A DNA stretch of 64,000 nucleotides, taken from contig JACSYO010001810.1 of NCBI GenBank assembly GCA_016806645.1, positions 5,500,001-5,564,000 of the forward strand, given 5' to 3'. Within the stretch, counting starts at the first letter, position 1, and the number at the start of each line of letters is the position of its first letter. This DNA is from Ophiodon elongatus (taxonomy: Eukaryota; Chordata; Actinopteri; Perciformes; Hexagrammidae). The notes under the pieces were generated by a model that was not told the DNA's origin, did not search any database, and saw only the letters and a program-made list of their open reading frames with translations. The translations under genes and the position numbers were made by a program. Of the stretch, positions 29,701 to 42,770 are shown piece by piece.

Positions 29701-31489
29701 GGGTCAGGGGTCAAGGTTGCGCGTGTATGTGTGTTTCTTGATTATAATTTAATTTTTTTCTTGTTTTTATTAGTGCTTGAATATTAATTAGCTCTGTGTT
29801 TGTGTATGAGTTTACATAATGTGTGTTTGAGGGTGTTTGTGTTTCCAGGCCAGCGAAGAGTGTATTGGTACCTGGGGATCAGTGTTCAGTGTTATTGCTA
29901 CCAGCAGCTACACTACTACATGAAACACTGGACCTATTCATACTGAACAAGGGCCATGTGTAAATGAGGTGTGATTTCACATTCTAACACACGCAGTATC
30001 CCTCAAACACTGATCCAGTAATGCAGACATTGGAAACACATCAGGTCTCAAAGATCCTATTTCAAAAAAGCACTTTATTTAAGCGGCTTTTGCATTAGGT
30101 TGATTTTGGGATTTGGGCTGTGGTCTGTTATGAAACTCATTTTGTCCCCACTTTACATTTGCCTATTTTATGCTCTCCTTTATTTTTTGTTTAGCTCTCT
30201 CTCACAGCAACTGACCTCATGTCCGTTTTAGGAGGAGCAGCACACATCTGATCCATCTTCAGCCGTCTAAACAGGCACAAAGTGGTTTCTTCCAATTCAA
30301 AAAGCCAAATGATTGTCAGATATGTGTCACATCTTTACTTTGAGTTGATCCAGGCGGAACAGAAGTGATGATGCCATCAGCTGATCCTTTCATGGTGGCA
30401 AATGAAAGATGGTCAGGCTCTGAGCAGGTTGAGCAACTGCTGTTACATAACTGCGACCAAAGTAGGGAGTTTTACACATCCTCTCCTTGGCGGTCGTCAT
30501 AGCAACATGGATTTAGATCGAGAGAAGCATCCCGGGATCTCGATGTCAGTGTGCGTGTGAGCTTGTGTAAGCGTGTGTGTGTGTCAGTAGGATTGATGAT
30601 TCCCTGGTTTTCTTTCAGGCAGAAAGCAGCTTAAACTCACTCACTACAGCTGGAAATCTTGTTATTCACTCTTGTTCACTTGTTGATGAATGTTTCATGT
30701 GTATTTAATGTTTATTTAAATAATAAGAAGCTGTCAATGTTTATTTATGTCTACCATTTGTCTTTCCTTTTCACAGTTCTCTCCTTCTCACTGTTTAGTA
30801 TCCAAAAAGCTACATTAATCACATTTACAAGTGGTGTTCATTGTTCCTTTGAGGTTTATAATGTTTGTGAAACCAACTGTTTTGTGGTGTTACAAAAGTA
30901 ACGCAAGATTTCATGAATGCTATAAAAACAATTTTTTTTAAAACAACTTTAGCAGCAATATTTTGACATAACCCTCCCTAAGTCTGCACTAGTAAAGTAA
31001 TCACAGAGCTTTTGATGGTGTGCTCATGAATCTGCTGCTTGTTTGTCAGAGTGGACGTTCCTATCAGAGGCTTTAGTGGGATCTAAACATGCTCTCGCCA
31101 CGGGGAGTTTTTTTCAAAGGTCATTCTTTGAGAACAGATTGGAGGGAAGTGTGCTCTTTATCGGAGGGGCAGGAGACTGTGACTCAGTGGACGCAGAGCT
31201 TTGATGATCTCATAAAACCGAAAGCAAAATCTGTTGAAGATTACTCAGCTGTATTAGGTTTAATTAATCTCTTTGGGTCACATGTGAGAGTTGGCACAAA
31301 CACACTGCTAAGGCTAAGGGTTCAACATCCATTGGCCACCCATGGTGAATGAGTGCACGCTTACCATAAGTAAAACATTCATCTATTTTCTTGTACCATA
31401 GTCATCAGAGAGTCTCATCAGACGTACAGGCAATGGACAACAAGGTTTCAAGAGTATGTGGTGTTGCCACATACTCTATTTTAATAGGG
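29701..31489. other. Intergenic, no gene seen
   Basis: About 1.8 kb. Short ORFs only (for example 31,089-31,352) with no domain. No repeat or RNA recognised. Confidence 0.6.
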
Positions 31490-31620
31490 CTGTAGGTAAG
31501 ACCAGCTCAATTGAGTCCAAGTCAAGTTGAGTCTGAGTCAAGACCAAATCCAAAGGCGGTCAAGACCAAGTCAAGACCGAGTCCAGTGCAAATGGAGCCT
31601 GCTCAAGACCATAATTGGTA
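31490..31620. repeat. GAGTCCAAGTCAAG-type dispersed repeat (possible)
   Basis: Irregular repetition of GTCAAGACC, GAGTCCA and AAGTCAAG units. Similar 'AGTCCAAGTC' dispersed repeats are common in fish; family not certain. Confidence 0.45.
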
Positions 31621-31689
31621 TTAGTTTCTTCTCAAAGGTAATCTTCTGCTCTCCTGTGTAACCGTGCACACACAGCTTGGATAACATGT

Positions 31690-31975
31690 TATGCTGTGCA
31701 GTGGCTAGCACTGTCACCTCACAGCAAGGGGGCCCCGGGTTCGATCCCCGATCCTGGGTTCTCCAGCTTCCTCCCACAGTCCAAAGGCATGCAGCTTAGG
31801 TTAAGTGGAGGCTCTAAATTGCCCGTATGTGTGAATGTGAGCATGAATGGTTGTCTGTCTCTATATGTGCCCCGCGGTGAACTGGCGACCTGTCCAGGGT
31901 GAACCCTGCCTTCATCCAATGTCAGCTGGGATCGGCCCCTGTGACCCTAAATAGGATAAGCGGTTTGGATAATGG
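31690..31975 (+). mobile_element. tRNA-type SINE with LINE-like 3' tail, internally deleted
   Basis: The head AGTGGCTAGCACTGTCACCT is followed by a pol III B-box-like GGTTCGATCCC (31,739-31,749). The body (CTTCCTCCCACAGTCCAAAG, CTCTAAATTGCCCGTATG, GAATGGTTGTCTGTCTCT, CTGGCGACCTGTCCAGGGTG, CAATGTCAGCTGGGATCGG) and tail GGATAAGCGGTTTGGATAATG match a very widespread teleost retroposon. A segment between the B box and the CTCC block looks deleted compared with the copies I remember. Not a functional tRNA gene. Confidence 0.75.
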
Positions 31976-32016
31976 AATGGTCAATTTTGGTTCATTCCTT
32001 TACATCCTCAATCTTC

Positions 32017-32038
32017 AAAAATGTCAAACTATTCCTTC
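32017..32038. repeat. Isolated terminus of the AAGGAATAGTTTG element
   Basis: AATGTCAAACTATTCCTT matches the right end of the elements at 6698-7096 and 17,370-17,686; nothing of the interior is visible. Confidence 0.4.
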
Positions 32039-32039
32039 C

Positions 32040-34170
32040 ATCCTCAGCAAATTAGTTTTGCTGTAGTTCTTTTAACACTGTAGCCTCTCTCTGTGTTTTA
32101 TCACCAAGCTAGCCAGAATGTTCACCGTGCAATTTTTCAGGCCTCATTTTTTTAAACAGCTGCCTTCCTCAATTATCCTGTCAATTCTAAAGTCAAAGTT
32201 CATATTCGGCTTACGGATTTCATGTTGCACAGAGGTATCATCTTCTTTGTAGCTGCTCATGTCCTCTATGCTACGGTTACCAATGTTCTTTGTACGGAGT
32301 GAAGCCTTTTTCTTGTCACAGGGAGTTTTAAGGCATGCAAGAGAAGTATTTACCTCCCCCCTTCTTTGAAGGTCAAAGAATAATTAAAACAATGACTGGA
32401 AAAAATGTAATTGAGCGGCAGCCTCCTGTAAAACATGTCTACACTTGCCACATTTACCCAGATTGATGACACTTAGACCACTCAAAGAGAAGGAGAGGTA
32501 GAAATGTAGATCATTTCTGAATGGGAAGGGAGATAGAACCAGGTGACAGACTAAAGTGAAACCATCGAGCACAGTTTTCTCAAACAATAAGGGATTCAGT
32601 TTGTGTATTGAGGGATCAAAATAGACTTTGTTGTCAATATGCTTGTCAATAAGACTTTATTTAGTGTATGTTGACACTGCTACTATAGAAGCAATAAACA
32701 TCAGTCACTTTCAGAGCCTTACCAGTTGCTCTGAAGTGGGATAGCTTAAACATGTTATGACGAAATGTGATTATTGTTGATATCATTTTAATTATTTGTA
32801 CATATTCTGCTGTTTTTAATCAGTGATGAGTCATCAATCCAGAACATGGTTGTGATTCAAAGAGCTTTTTCTTACATCATCAGCACAAGTCTGATCCAGA
32901 TCCTGTGTTCTTCCACCAAAACCTTCAGCTTCTCTCTGTCTATTTACATGTTTGCAGCCAAGCCTGAGCTACCAGCTATCCACCACATAAAGAGGAGGGG
33001 ATCTGTGGGAAATCCTGGAGAATTTCCTGTTTGCGGCATTTCCTTTGCACTACCAACACATCAGCAGCCCTGGCGTCTGTCTTGTGAAGGCCTCTGTATA
33101 CGTTCAGCGGATGTTTGATACAGTATGTGTGTGTTCGTGTCTTACATGTGCACACTCTCACTATCTATAGATGTGTATTTGGGTGCTTGTTGATACATGC
33201 ACACTTGTATGCATTTTATGGAGGTTTCTGGGTTTTCTCTGCCTTTCATTTAGTGTTTGGCTGTTTCTCTCCTGTTGTAAAATCTCCGCAGTAACTGGAT
33301 ACACATGTTATTGCAACTTTCTATAGGGAAAAAGAGGGCAGGAGGGAGGGAAGCCCCCTGCTCCAGCACAGCCCTCACACAATCTGGACTAACTGAATTG
33401 CAGCCAAAGAAAAAGAAAAGTACACCAATTATTGGACATATACAAACAGGTAAACTCAATGGTATTGAAAAAATGATCAGTACCAAGTCTATATGAGCAG
33501 CACTTCCTATTACACTGCTGCCAAAGACATACAAACCAAGCTCTTTGCAAAAATAAAACTCAAATACAAGGAATTCAACACTCTCAAACAAAATTAGATA
33601 TTCACTTCGACTTTATAATAGAAGCATCAAAATCAGACGCGACTAATTTCCTTTCTTCTGTGCCTCTCACCATTACCAGTACCACTGTATCCCGATGTTA
33701 AAAAATGACTCATCTTATATCGTATACGTCAGTCAGAGAAGCTTACGTCAAAAAATTAATGAAAAGCAAATTGCAGTGAGATTTTAAATCATCTGTTTGT
33801 AACAATTCATTCTCACTGGTATAATACTAATAATATTGTATGCATGTTGTGTATGCAGTACAGTAATCTGCAATTTTGATTTTACATTCTGAAATACTGA
33901 ATGAAGACAGAAAAAAAGGAGCGACAAGATAAAACCTGGACGTGACATTTTTTCCCTTGCTAAATCTCCTTTCCCTTCGTTTTTAATCTCTTCATTTCTG
34001 TTAACCTTTATCTCCCCATTTTTTTTCTATATCTCCTCCCTTCCTTCTTGAGGAGCATTAAATTGTCCTTCAATGTTGTGAAAAAAGAAAGAGGGGTGGT
34101 ATGATGAAAGAGAGATGTTCCATTCCTTTAGGATTATGCTGCTTTATCTTACAACAGATACATGTGCAAT

Positions 34171-34240
<70 letters not shown>

Positions 34241-36160
34241 AGACAGAGTCAGCCAGTATGCATGTTGCCAGAAGTCATGAACAGAGCATCAGATGTGACG
34301 TGATCATTACTGGATAAGGATAATCCTGCTTGTGTAAGCGTGCATGCCCATAGGTCTGTAAGTATTTAAGTGTGTGTCTATGTGTGTGTGTGTGCTTAAC
34401 CATGTGTAAATGTCCAAAACCCTGCGGAAGATAGCATTAATCCCTCCAAAGAATTACATCAACCTTACTTTTCATCCTTTTTTTCAAGCTCCTCATCCTT
34501 TCAACTATATTATGCTCTCTTTCTCCACTAAACCTCATTCGTGTCCTCCTTCCATTTCCTGGCCACTCTCTCAATTGCTTGCCAGCATTAGACAATCTCA
34601 GGACCGCTATGGGCTGTGGATGCAAAATCCCCTGTCACATTTGATGATTTCAAACAGCATATCTCCCTATACAGAATACCACAGAGCAACAGAAGACCTT
34701 CCAAAACGGTCCAAAGACACTCCTCTGAACTCTGATTATAACTATGTATTAATGGATCGAAGCTTTCTATCTTTCTTCTTCTCTCTCTCTGGTTGGTTGT
34801 CTGATTGTTGTCTGAAGCACCCTTCCATGCCAGTTATTATCTTTAGCCCAAAAGAGTATAACTGAACTCAAATTTAATTTGAGTTTCTCTACATCACCAA
34901 TTCACTATTGGGCATGCCAGCTGTGCATGCTCAGTTGTCCCTTGGGAATTTTGCTAAAATAAATATCCAATAAAAAAAGGTTGCACTCACTTGAACAGGA
35001 TTTAATGACATTTGTTTATTTTTTGTTAGGCCAAGTTTTGCCAAAATGTGCCTCAGCACCAACAAAAGTGGGTTGGTTTGGTTTTATATGGTATACATTA
35101 AAATGTCAGCACCTCACCAATCTCTATATTTACTTTGTGGGTCTGTTTGCTTCCTGTTTTGTTGAGTAGGTCACACAGAGACTGTGTGGCATGAATAATT
35201 GTAAGTGGATGTGTGTGTGTGGCACTGATCACTTCACACCACAAAGCTGAAACATTCCTCTCTTCACTACAGCTGGTCAAAGATTACAGAGCTTGCCCTC
35301 CACCAAAACACACAGAAACACAAACCCATTGTGCCCACTGATATTTGACACACACTTTTCTTTTAAATGCAGCTTGCGGAGTAAAGTCTTTATCATTTAG
35401 CTTGCAGGAAAGAGCTGAAGACAGAAAGGTAGAGACATACATCGGTGATGTTTGAATCCTGGGACTACAGGTGGGATGTTTAAACAGGGTCAATGAATGA
35501 TTCATTTTCGCAAGGTTGAACTACAAAGGAATGATTCCCCGTCTCGACTTCTTCAGATATGCTCTTTGTTATATCATGACTGTGAGATATCTGACTAAAA
35601 CACTGTCAGGTAGCGAATAAGATCACTTAGGAGAGGCTACTGTGCACGAGTCTGAGTAAGACCATGTCCACACATATATAGTTACATCTGGAAGTGCTGT
35701 TGAGTATTATGTTTTGAAAAGATCCACACAATGTTTCTCCAGATTGTTCTTTAAATGGTTTCCATCCATACCGACAATGATTGTAGAGAGCTCAAGTCAC
35801 TGTAACTTACGTTAAGATAACAGAAGCAAATAGAAAGAAAACGAAGAGTAGCTCTGACCAACAACACTTAAACGCAGGGCAAGAAGCGAACCGTTATGTG
35901 GACGAGATGCAATATTTGTTTAAATATGGGGATAATTGAGGACATTTAGACAGAAAAGAGATAGAAATAGCTGCAGAAACAATGAAAAAAAGAGAAGAGA
36001 GAAGTTCAAACCAAGCCTATTTTCATCCGTCTGCATAGATGGCCAATCGTGACAGCATTGAAGCATGACATTGGTGTGATTATTGAATTGTTGCTTTGGT
36101 TAAATTTACAGAAATTCAACGCCAAAAGCAAAGTAAGAAACACATTCAAGTCCGTCAATC
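32040..36160. other. Intergenic, no gene seen
   Basis: About 4.1 kb. Holds a CA microsatellite (34,171-34,237) and several short ORFs (the longest 151 codons at 34,410-34,865) that lack any recognisable domain. Confidence 0.6.
34171..34237. repeat. (CA)n microsatellite
   Basis: About 67 bases of perfect CA. Confidence 0.95.
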
Positions 36161-36164
36161 AGAA

Positions 36165-36362
36165 GATCGGTTGTATGATCCCCGGCTCCTCCGGTTGCTG
36201 TGGCATGTTGAATGGTTAACTAACCCTGAAGGACGTTGGCACCTTGGCCTGCCATCAGTGTATTAATAGGTGTGAATGGGTGAAAGACATGAAGTGTTAA
36301 AGCTTTTTGAGCGGTATGACGACAAGAAGGGAGCTATACAAGTACAAGTCCATTTACAATTC
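36165..36362 (+). mobile_element. Teleost SINE/LINE-tail-like repeat
   Basis: Contains the block order GGTTGTATGATCCCCGGCTC, TAACCCTGAAGGACGTTGGC, CATCAGTGTATTAATAGGTG, TGAATGGGTGAA, GTTAAAGCTTTTTGAGCGGT and CTATACAAGTACAAGTCCAT. This resembles the abundant fish repeat ending '...GCGCTATATAAATGCAGTCCATTTACC'. It is diverged and non-coding. Confidence 0.6.
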
Positions 36363-36865
36363 ACCGTTTATGCAACATAAAGAAACATGCTGCAAATTCA
36401 TAAACGCAACACCATTCAGAACAGTAGAAAAACCTTATACATTCATTGTCTTTATTTCCAGGCTATAGCATCTATTTTTGTCCACACTACAATTTGAGAG
36501 CAGTGTCTTCAAATGTATCCACTTTGGAGAGTTTTTCTACAAATATAGAGTAAACTTTTTTTTTCAATCACAACCAAACCCCCCATTGGTACAAGTGTGC
36601 TAAATAACTGCTGTAAGCCATACCAACAGCACATATATCCTCTTCTTTATTCATGAAGTTCTTCCAGGCAGCAAGCTTTCGACCATTGCCTTGTCATGTT
36701 TTGTTTGTATGCTTGTTCTCATTTCACAAAAGTGCCTTTTGTCCTGTTACTGTGTTGCGAGTATATTTAAGTGTGTTAATTAGGTAGCCTTCCTGTGTTG
36801 TTGGCCTGTTGATAAGCTGAGCTTTAGGTTAACAGCTTTTACTGTGTTTTTTTACCACGGTGTTT

Positions 36866-36868
36866 AGG

Positions 36869-36930
<62 letters not shown>
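36866..36930. repeat. (GT)n microsatellite
   Basis: About 65 bases of GT with two GCGT interruptions. Confidence 0.95.
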
Positions 36931-37198
36931 CAATTGTATGTCTGGAGCCAAGGAAAGTTTCCCTGGGGCGTCAGACTCCTCATTAACCTTCTCTTCATCT
37001 TTCCATTCCTCTCTTTCCTCTTTCTGCCCAATCCAACATTCCTCAGTGCCTCATCCTCTCCAAATGCCAACATTCACATCAAAAGAATATTCTGTATGGT
37101 AATCTACTCATTCATTAAAGCTTTCGTCAGTTACTTAGAGATTTTTTGTGCTCAAGGCCATTTCTCCCATCTGAAGAGATCCACATGGATCATAGTAC

Positions 37199-37200
<2 letters not shown>

Positions 37201-37229
<29 letters not shown>

Positions 37230-37236
37230 GTGGATG

Positions 37237-37267
<31 letters not shown>

Positions 37268-37295
37268 GGATAGATAGATGGATATGGAAGGATGG
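37201..37295. repeat. (GAAA)n and (GATA/GATG)n repeats
   Basis: About six GAAA units followed by an imperfect GATA/GATG array. Confidence 0.95.
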
Positions 37296-37866
37296 AGGCA
37301 ACATCACCCTGAGCTAATCTTCTCTTTCTCTTTTCATAGGGAAGTATTCAAATATCAAATACTGTATGGGTCATAACAGGTGAGGGATCTGATTTCTGTT
37401 AAGAATCCACTTTTGATGGCCTGCCATCTTTATATTGAAAAGCTAAATACCACAAACTCACTGTGTGGTAAAAATAATTCATATCTGTCTTTTTTTGTTG
37501 TGGAATTTATTATGTTGTTTGCATAATTGTTTTTTTTTTTTTTACAAAGGAGTCATCTTAAAAAAAGTGCAAAACAAGTGAAAATGTTTAAATAATTAAT
37601 GTGTGACTTCTGTAGAAATAGAAATGTAAGTTCTGCCTGTGAGGAAAGTAGCATTAGCTTTTTGAAGTAGGGTTAAAAGTGTAAAAAACAACTTTCTGAT
37701 GTGTTTTCACTCCATCAGTTCCCTTGTACAGAACGTCCCCTCAAGCAGTGGAGTGTTAGAAATATTGCCACTGTTGGGATGAGACTCTTTACTGCCTTTT
37801 ATTGCTCTCTCTCTCTCTCTCTCTGTTCTTGTTTTTGTCACATACTTCGTTTATCTTTTCTTTCTT

Positions 37867-37901
<35 letters not shown>

Positions 37902-39355
37902 GCTTCTCTCCCAGTCTCTCTCTTCCTGTCGCTGTCAGAAGGGAATGACGACCATCTGCAGGCCTCCTGCCCCCTGACATCTGGAGACGACTGAGACACA
38001 ACAACAAGAACACACGCACACATAGTGAAATATGAATATGTGCATGCAGCAGAAAAGAGAAGAGATAAGGAATGAGGTATTGGGTGGCGTAGAAGGGACA
38101 CAAGGATATAGACAGGTTTAATGGCAGTAACGTATCATGCTACTGTTGGACTGTCATCATTCAGAATACATAAGATTCTTCTCAGGACAGAGAATAACGT
38201 GAGCTATTACTGTGAGGCAGAAGGCGCTGTTTTAATGAGGACTTGTTAATCCTACTCACAATGATCTCTCTTGCAGAACTACCACGGTCAAAAAAGCTGA
38301 TATGTTATTTGTTTTCAATAATTACACATAATACTTATATGAAATAATCTCCTTATTCATTTATTAATTGGTTTATTAAACAAGGCATAGCAGAGAGCAG
38401 AATAATTAATTGTGACTAAACTCTACAAAAGCATAATGACAAAAAAAGAGGTTTTGTAGCTTTTTACATTTAGATAACTGTCTTTCACAGTTTGGTTATG
38501 AAGCCAAATTGCACAAACATCTTATCTAAATCCTGTTCTCTGCTGCTGCAACAATTAATCTTCAACTTTAAAAGCTGACCATAATGATTTTGAGCAATGT
38601 ATCTTTGCTGTAAAAAGTATCAAACCTCTGTTTCTTTGCTCAGGAATGAAGTTATGTTTAAAACCTTTGAAGCCACATATTCACACACGTGTCACTGAAT
38701 CCATCCAGGAGATACAATGAGCTGCTGTGTTGGCAAATAACTCAGTAGCTGCAATGTGTGGTTGGCTTTGTGTAGCAAAGAAGTGTGCATTGTAACTATT
38801 CTTGTAGACATACCAGGGGTTATCTTATGGATTACCAGTGTTTTACATATACAGGTGCAAATGGTATATTTTGTATTTGAGGAACATGCAGGTCATTTTA
38901 TGTAATCAGTGACAGTGAAATTACCAAACTCAACCAACTGACCCATTACCTTTGATGCTGATGTCTATCAAGCAGCATAGTGAGAAGGACACATTTTTTA
39001 ACTAAAACACCTTTAAGTGTCAAGTGTCACACTGTCTCTACTCATGGTCCATGTGTGAAATTAAAGTTATTGTTTTAGAAATACCATAACTGCAAGAATC
39101 AAGAATTTCTACCTTATCATGCTGGAAACCGATACCAGAAGTCTACAAACTCCGGTTGGTCTTTATATTTAAAACTTAAACCTGTTAAACCAAACTGCAT
39201 TTTGGCCACTTGAGAGGCAGCTTTGAATACGTCAATAGAATATAATCCCCTTTTAACGGTTGTTTATTTACATATTCTGCAGATATGGAGCAAACTTAGC
39301 ATTCATTTGTAGATGTGTTTGTAGCTACTTAGTGACTGTAAGTCCAATATTCACG
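37296..39355. other. Intergenic, no gene seen
   Basis: About 2 kb with CT microsatellites (37,805-37,824 and 37,868-37,900), a T12 run near 37,530 and nothing else recognised. Confidence 0.6.
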
Positions 39356-39359
39356 CTCC

Positions 39360-39680
39360 ACTAACTTTGTTTGTCTGACGTTTGGTGCGAAGCGTCAGGT
39401 AGCTTACAGCTGGAAACAGCGGTGATAAGAGTTTTACGGGCCAGAATACCAAAGCAATGCGCTAAAAGAGAAAGCTAAAAGAGAAAGCTAAAAGAGAAAG
39501 CTAAAAGAGAAAGCTAAAAGAGAAAGCTAAAAGAGAAAGCTAAAATGCTGCATAGAGCTGAAGGGAACTAACTCAGTTGATAACTTTCTGTGGGTTCATC
39601 ATTGCGAGTAACACTTTTCACATTGACATATGATCCATTGTGAGTACAATAATATTGGTTATAGCAGCTTTAATCCCCTA
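39360..39680. repeat. Dispersed repeat carrying a 13-bp minisatellite
   Basis: The unit GCTAAAAGAGAAA repeats about six times without change at 39,461-39,543. The flanks (AGCTTACAGCTGGAAACAGC before; GCTGCATAGAGCTGAAGGGA and GTGGGTTCATCATTGCGAG after) resemble a fish dispersed repeat in which GCTAAAAGAG normally occurs once or twice. The local array has therefore expanded inside the element. Confidence 0.6.
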
Positions 39681-40189
39681 CAATTGGGTCTAAACTAAGA
39701 AGAAGTGCATTGAGGACAAGGTCATAATGTGTAGACAAATCTGTATTTTTTTGTGTATTTAGAAACAGACCTATATATTTAAACAGTGGTCTTATCCAAT
39801 GTGAAACTTGAGCCAGAATGATAGATACCCAACGTTTTTATCATCTGAAGTAATTAGAAATACAAAATGTAGTTTTGTATGAAGGATAGTATTTCCACCA
39901 GAGTGGTTTTAATCAGCTCCCTCCATCTCAGTCACATTAGAGCTAATTGAAAGGACAAGATCTTGTAATAGATGAAGGATCACATTTCTACCAGAACAAA
40001 ATTAAGTTGACTTCTTCAGCTCCCCAATGGCAGAAACGTCCTAGCAGCATTTCAAACTGATTAATTGTTCACAAAACTTCAACGAGCTCTAGAAAACAAA
40101 GTCGAAATCCTGTGACGTGTCTCCTACAAACTTAGTTAAATTTAGATGATGACATGAAAAACATAATGTTTTGAGCCATCCTAGTACTG

Positions 40190-40590
40190 GGGCCCTCAGG
40201 ATTGCAATGTTGTTAGTTCATAGTTTCACCACTTTGTTTCACCATTTTGATTCGATACCCCGAGGATGAATCCTACTGACTTTGGTGATCCCCTGACTTT
40301 TACGTTAGCACCATCATGAGGTCCACATTTGGGGTTTTGAGTGAAATGTCTCAGCAACTATTTAATGGATTGCCATAAAATCTGGTCCACAAATTCTTGC
40401 CCGCTTCTATGAATTGTAACAACTTTGGTGATCCCTTCATTTCTCATCTAGCTCTGTCATCTGGTCAACATTTCAATTGGTCCAGTACTTTTGTTTATGA
40501 CCAAATACCTGCAAAACTAAAAACATTCCCAGCAGTGTCATTGTGGGCATATTGCCAATTTAGCATTAGCATTTAGCTCAAATCACTTCC
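40190..40590 (+). mobile_element. Non-autonomous DNA transposon remnant (teleost family)
   Basis: Recognisable ordered blocks: ACTTTGGTGATCCCCTGACT, TTTTGAGTGAAATGTCTCAG, ATGGATTGCCATAAAATCTG, a second AACTTTGGTGATCCC, TTTATGACCAAATACCTGCA, then GCATTAGCATTTAGCTCAAA. This order is typical of a highly abundant fish element. It has no transposase ORF. Confidence 0.65.
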
Positions 40591-42640
40591 TGCACAGACA
40601 CAGCACCGCAATGCGGTTTGTTGTTCCATGCTCTGGCGTCATTGTTGTTGTGTGAAGTGTGGCAGCTATGGTAGAATTTGGAAACAATATGTGCACTACA
40701 CGATGCAAAGGGTGAGCTGGAACATTTTCTAAAGATGAGGCAGAATAAAGACCAAACCACGGAGCAGAATACATGTTGTTACCCAGTGCGGCATCTCATT
40801 TGCCTCTTTACAAGTACAGGATAAATACTGTGAAGTAAGTGCAAAGCCAGCCGTGTATTATGCAATAAACCTCGTCAGGAGTCTAATATGTGCTACATCT
40901 GTGCGACATTAGAAATGAGTTTAATTAGTATTTTCAACACATTTCTGAGCAAGACTAGCCATTATATAAGACGGTCTAGATTATTGTGTTCAATGCAAAA
41001 GTCAGAGTTTTCCACTGAGATAATTACAGATTTTGTCTGTCTGACCAGCAGGGCAGTAAATGTGTCTGCTCCGGTGCTGATGTGCATATGAGTCCACTTC
41101 TAGGTCTATGTGTGAGAGAATATATAAAAAGATAAAAAACTGTGTCCCAGCAGGAAAAGTGTGTGTCTCCGGTCTCGCTGATGTGTATTTGTGTGTAAAT
41201 CTGAACTTCTGTCATGACCAGTTATTTTCATGAAACCATTTCTGACACTGAATCCCCCCCCTCCTCCCCCCATAAACATTATAATATCCCTGATTAATCT
41301 TGTGTTCCATTGTTGAACTATTTATGGTGTTATATTACACAGTACAGTAGGACAGTTCTGAGACACTGTGCACATATCTAACCTAGCTCAGCTTTTCCAA
41401 ACCCTTTCTGTGGGCTGGTCGGCTGGCTGCCACTTTTAGCACTCTTAGGTAAACCAGCTAAATTACTGTGGCAAGCTGTGAAATGCCATTTCTTTCCTAT
41501 TTAGAGAGGTGTCAGCTCAGCCTTAAATTGTGTTTGTGTTTCAAGGCACAATCCGTTTATTGGACAAGCTGTGACCTATGACTTTTAAGGCATAGTTTAA
41601 AATGTATTAATTTTGACCTTTTCAAACCAAAACCAAACTTTAAACATTTGGATCACCTGTCACTGCGGCGACAACTCATTCTGTGTCCTCTATGCTGTGC
41701 AGGCTCAACATTTCTTGCACATTCTTACACATATAAGGCTACAATTTAGAGTCTGGGTGGAGGACTGATGGCCTAGGTTTAAACCCCATGTTAACATACA
41801 ACCGCCCTGGTGCTGCATTTGAGAGATTGCAGTACAGAAAACATTCCCTTGGAGCATCAATAAAGTACCACATTTCTCCTTTTTCAGCAATTGAAAATTA
41901 GACTTTTTACTAATGGAGAAAATTAAACAAAAAAAGACAAGACAACACAATTCTGCACTATGTTTTATTTCAACCATATTAAGCCCAATTATGCCACGCC
42001 AGTGCTAATTACAGTCAAAGTGATATACAGTATCTGCGTTATTGTTTTTTTCTCAGATGTCTTGAATGTCAACTTTGTTGATAAATGGCTTCTTAGAATC
42101 TTGCTTTTACAGTTTAGCTCCAGGCTATGAGTACTTTGGGAAGACCAGAGGGACTCAAGGAAGCGGAGAAAACCTCTTAAAACCATCAAGTGTTAGAGCT
42201 AGTTAGCACGACAGCTTATTCACACCTCCATGTGAATGACTTTATGGACCTGAACGCTGAACTGCACCAGTTGGAGTAATTGACAGTCTAAATAGCTGCA
42301 GCTAAGATTAGGTCAACTCGAAGTATGAGATAATTAAAAAGAAACACTTTAGTCTGTGCTTGTTTAGACTAGGGGTTCCTCAACTGTTTCAAGGCAAACT
42401 GGGGACATTTGTTGTCTCACCCTATATGATCCAGATTTAATAAAATAGGGCTGCTGTTCTTATCTGTGAGGGGCCACAGCAGAAAAGGCAGAAACAGGCC
42501 CCTGAGGAATTTTGGGCCCAATGCAGTAGCTTATCTTCAAAATTACTGTAAATCACAGATAATCATTGTCCAAAATGCAACACTGTTTCAAGTTTGATAA
42601 TTTCTATGTCAAAAACAAGATCATAGAGATACCTAGATTT
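40591..42640. other. Intergenic, no gene seen
   Basis: About 2 kb. At 41,738-41,860 a segment ending GAGCATCAATAAAGTACC resembles the tail of a common fish dispersed repeat (tentative). No gene recognised. Confidence 0.55.
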
Positions 42641-42770
42641 GGATGTGAAGATTGATACTAATCTCATATCTGAGGGTGGTATCTCATATCTGAGAGTGGT
42701 ATCAATCTTCTCATCTAACTCGCAGCAAGAAAGCAAATAAACATAATTCCCAAAATGTAAAACCTTTAGT
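42641..42770. mobile_element. Third fragment of the inverted-repeat element
   Basis: GAGAGTGGTATCAATCTTCT then CATCTAACTC, GCAAGAAAGC and CCCAAAATGT match the right arm of the element at 6698-7096. A 21-base piece (ATCTCATATCTGAG plus GGTGGT or AGTGGT) is locally duplicated at 42,661-42,701. Confidence 0.65.

Noticed and set aside
31089..31352. 87-codon intergenic ORF on the + strand
   Set aside because: Looks slightly protein-like, but there is no family match I know and no flanking exon structure.
31735..31755. Possible tRNA gene (GGTTCGATCCC box B)
   Set aside because: The surrounding sequence is the body of a SINE with a LINE-like tail; no cloverleaf can be drawn from the flanks.
34410..34865. 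151-codon intergenic ORF on the + strand
   Set aside because: No recognisable domain, Ser/Pro/Phe-rich AT-biased composition, no promoter or splice context; this length occurs by chance in 64 kb.
39461..39545. CRISPR-like regular repeats
   Set aside because: The 13-base units are directly adjacent with no spacers; it is a minisatellite in a vertebrate genome.
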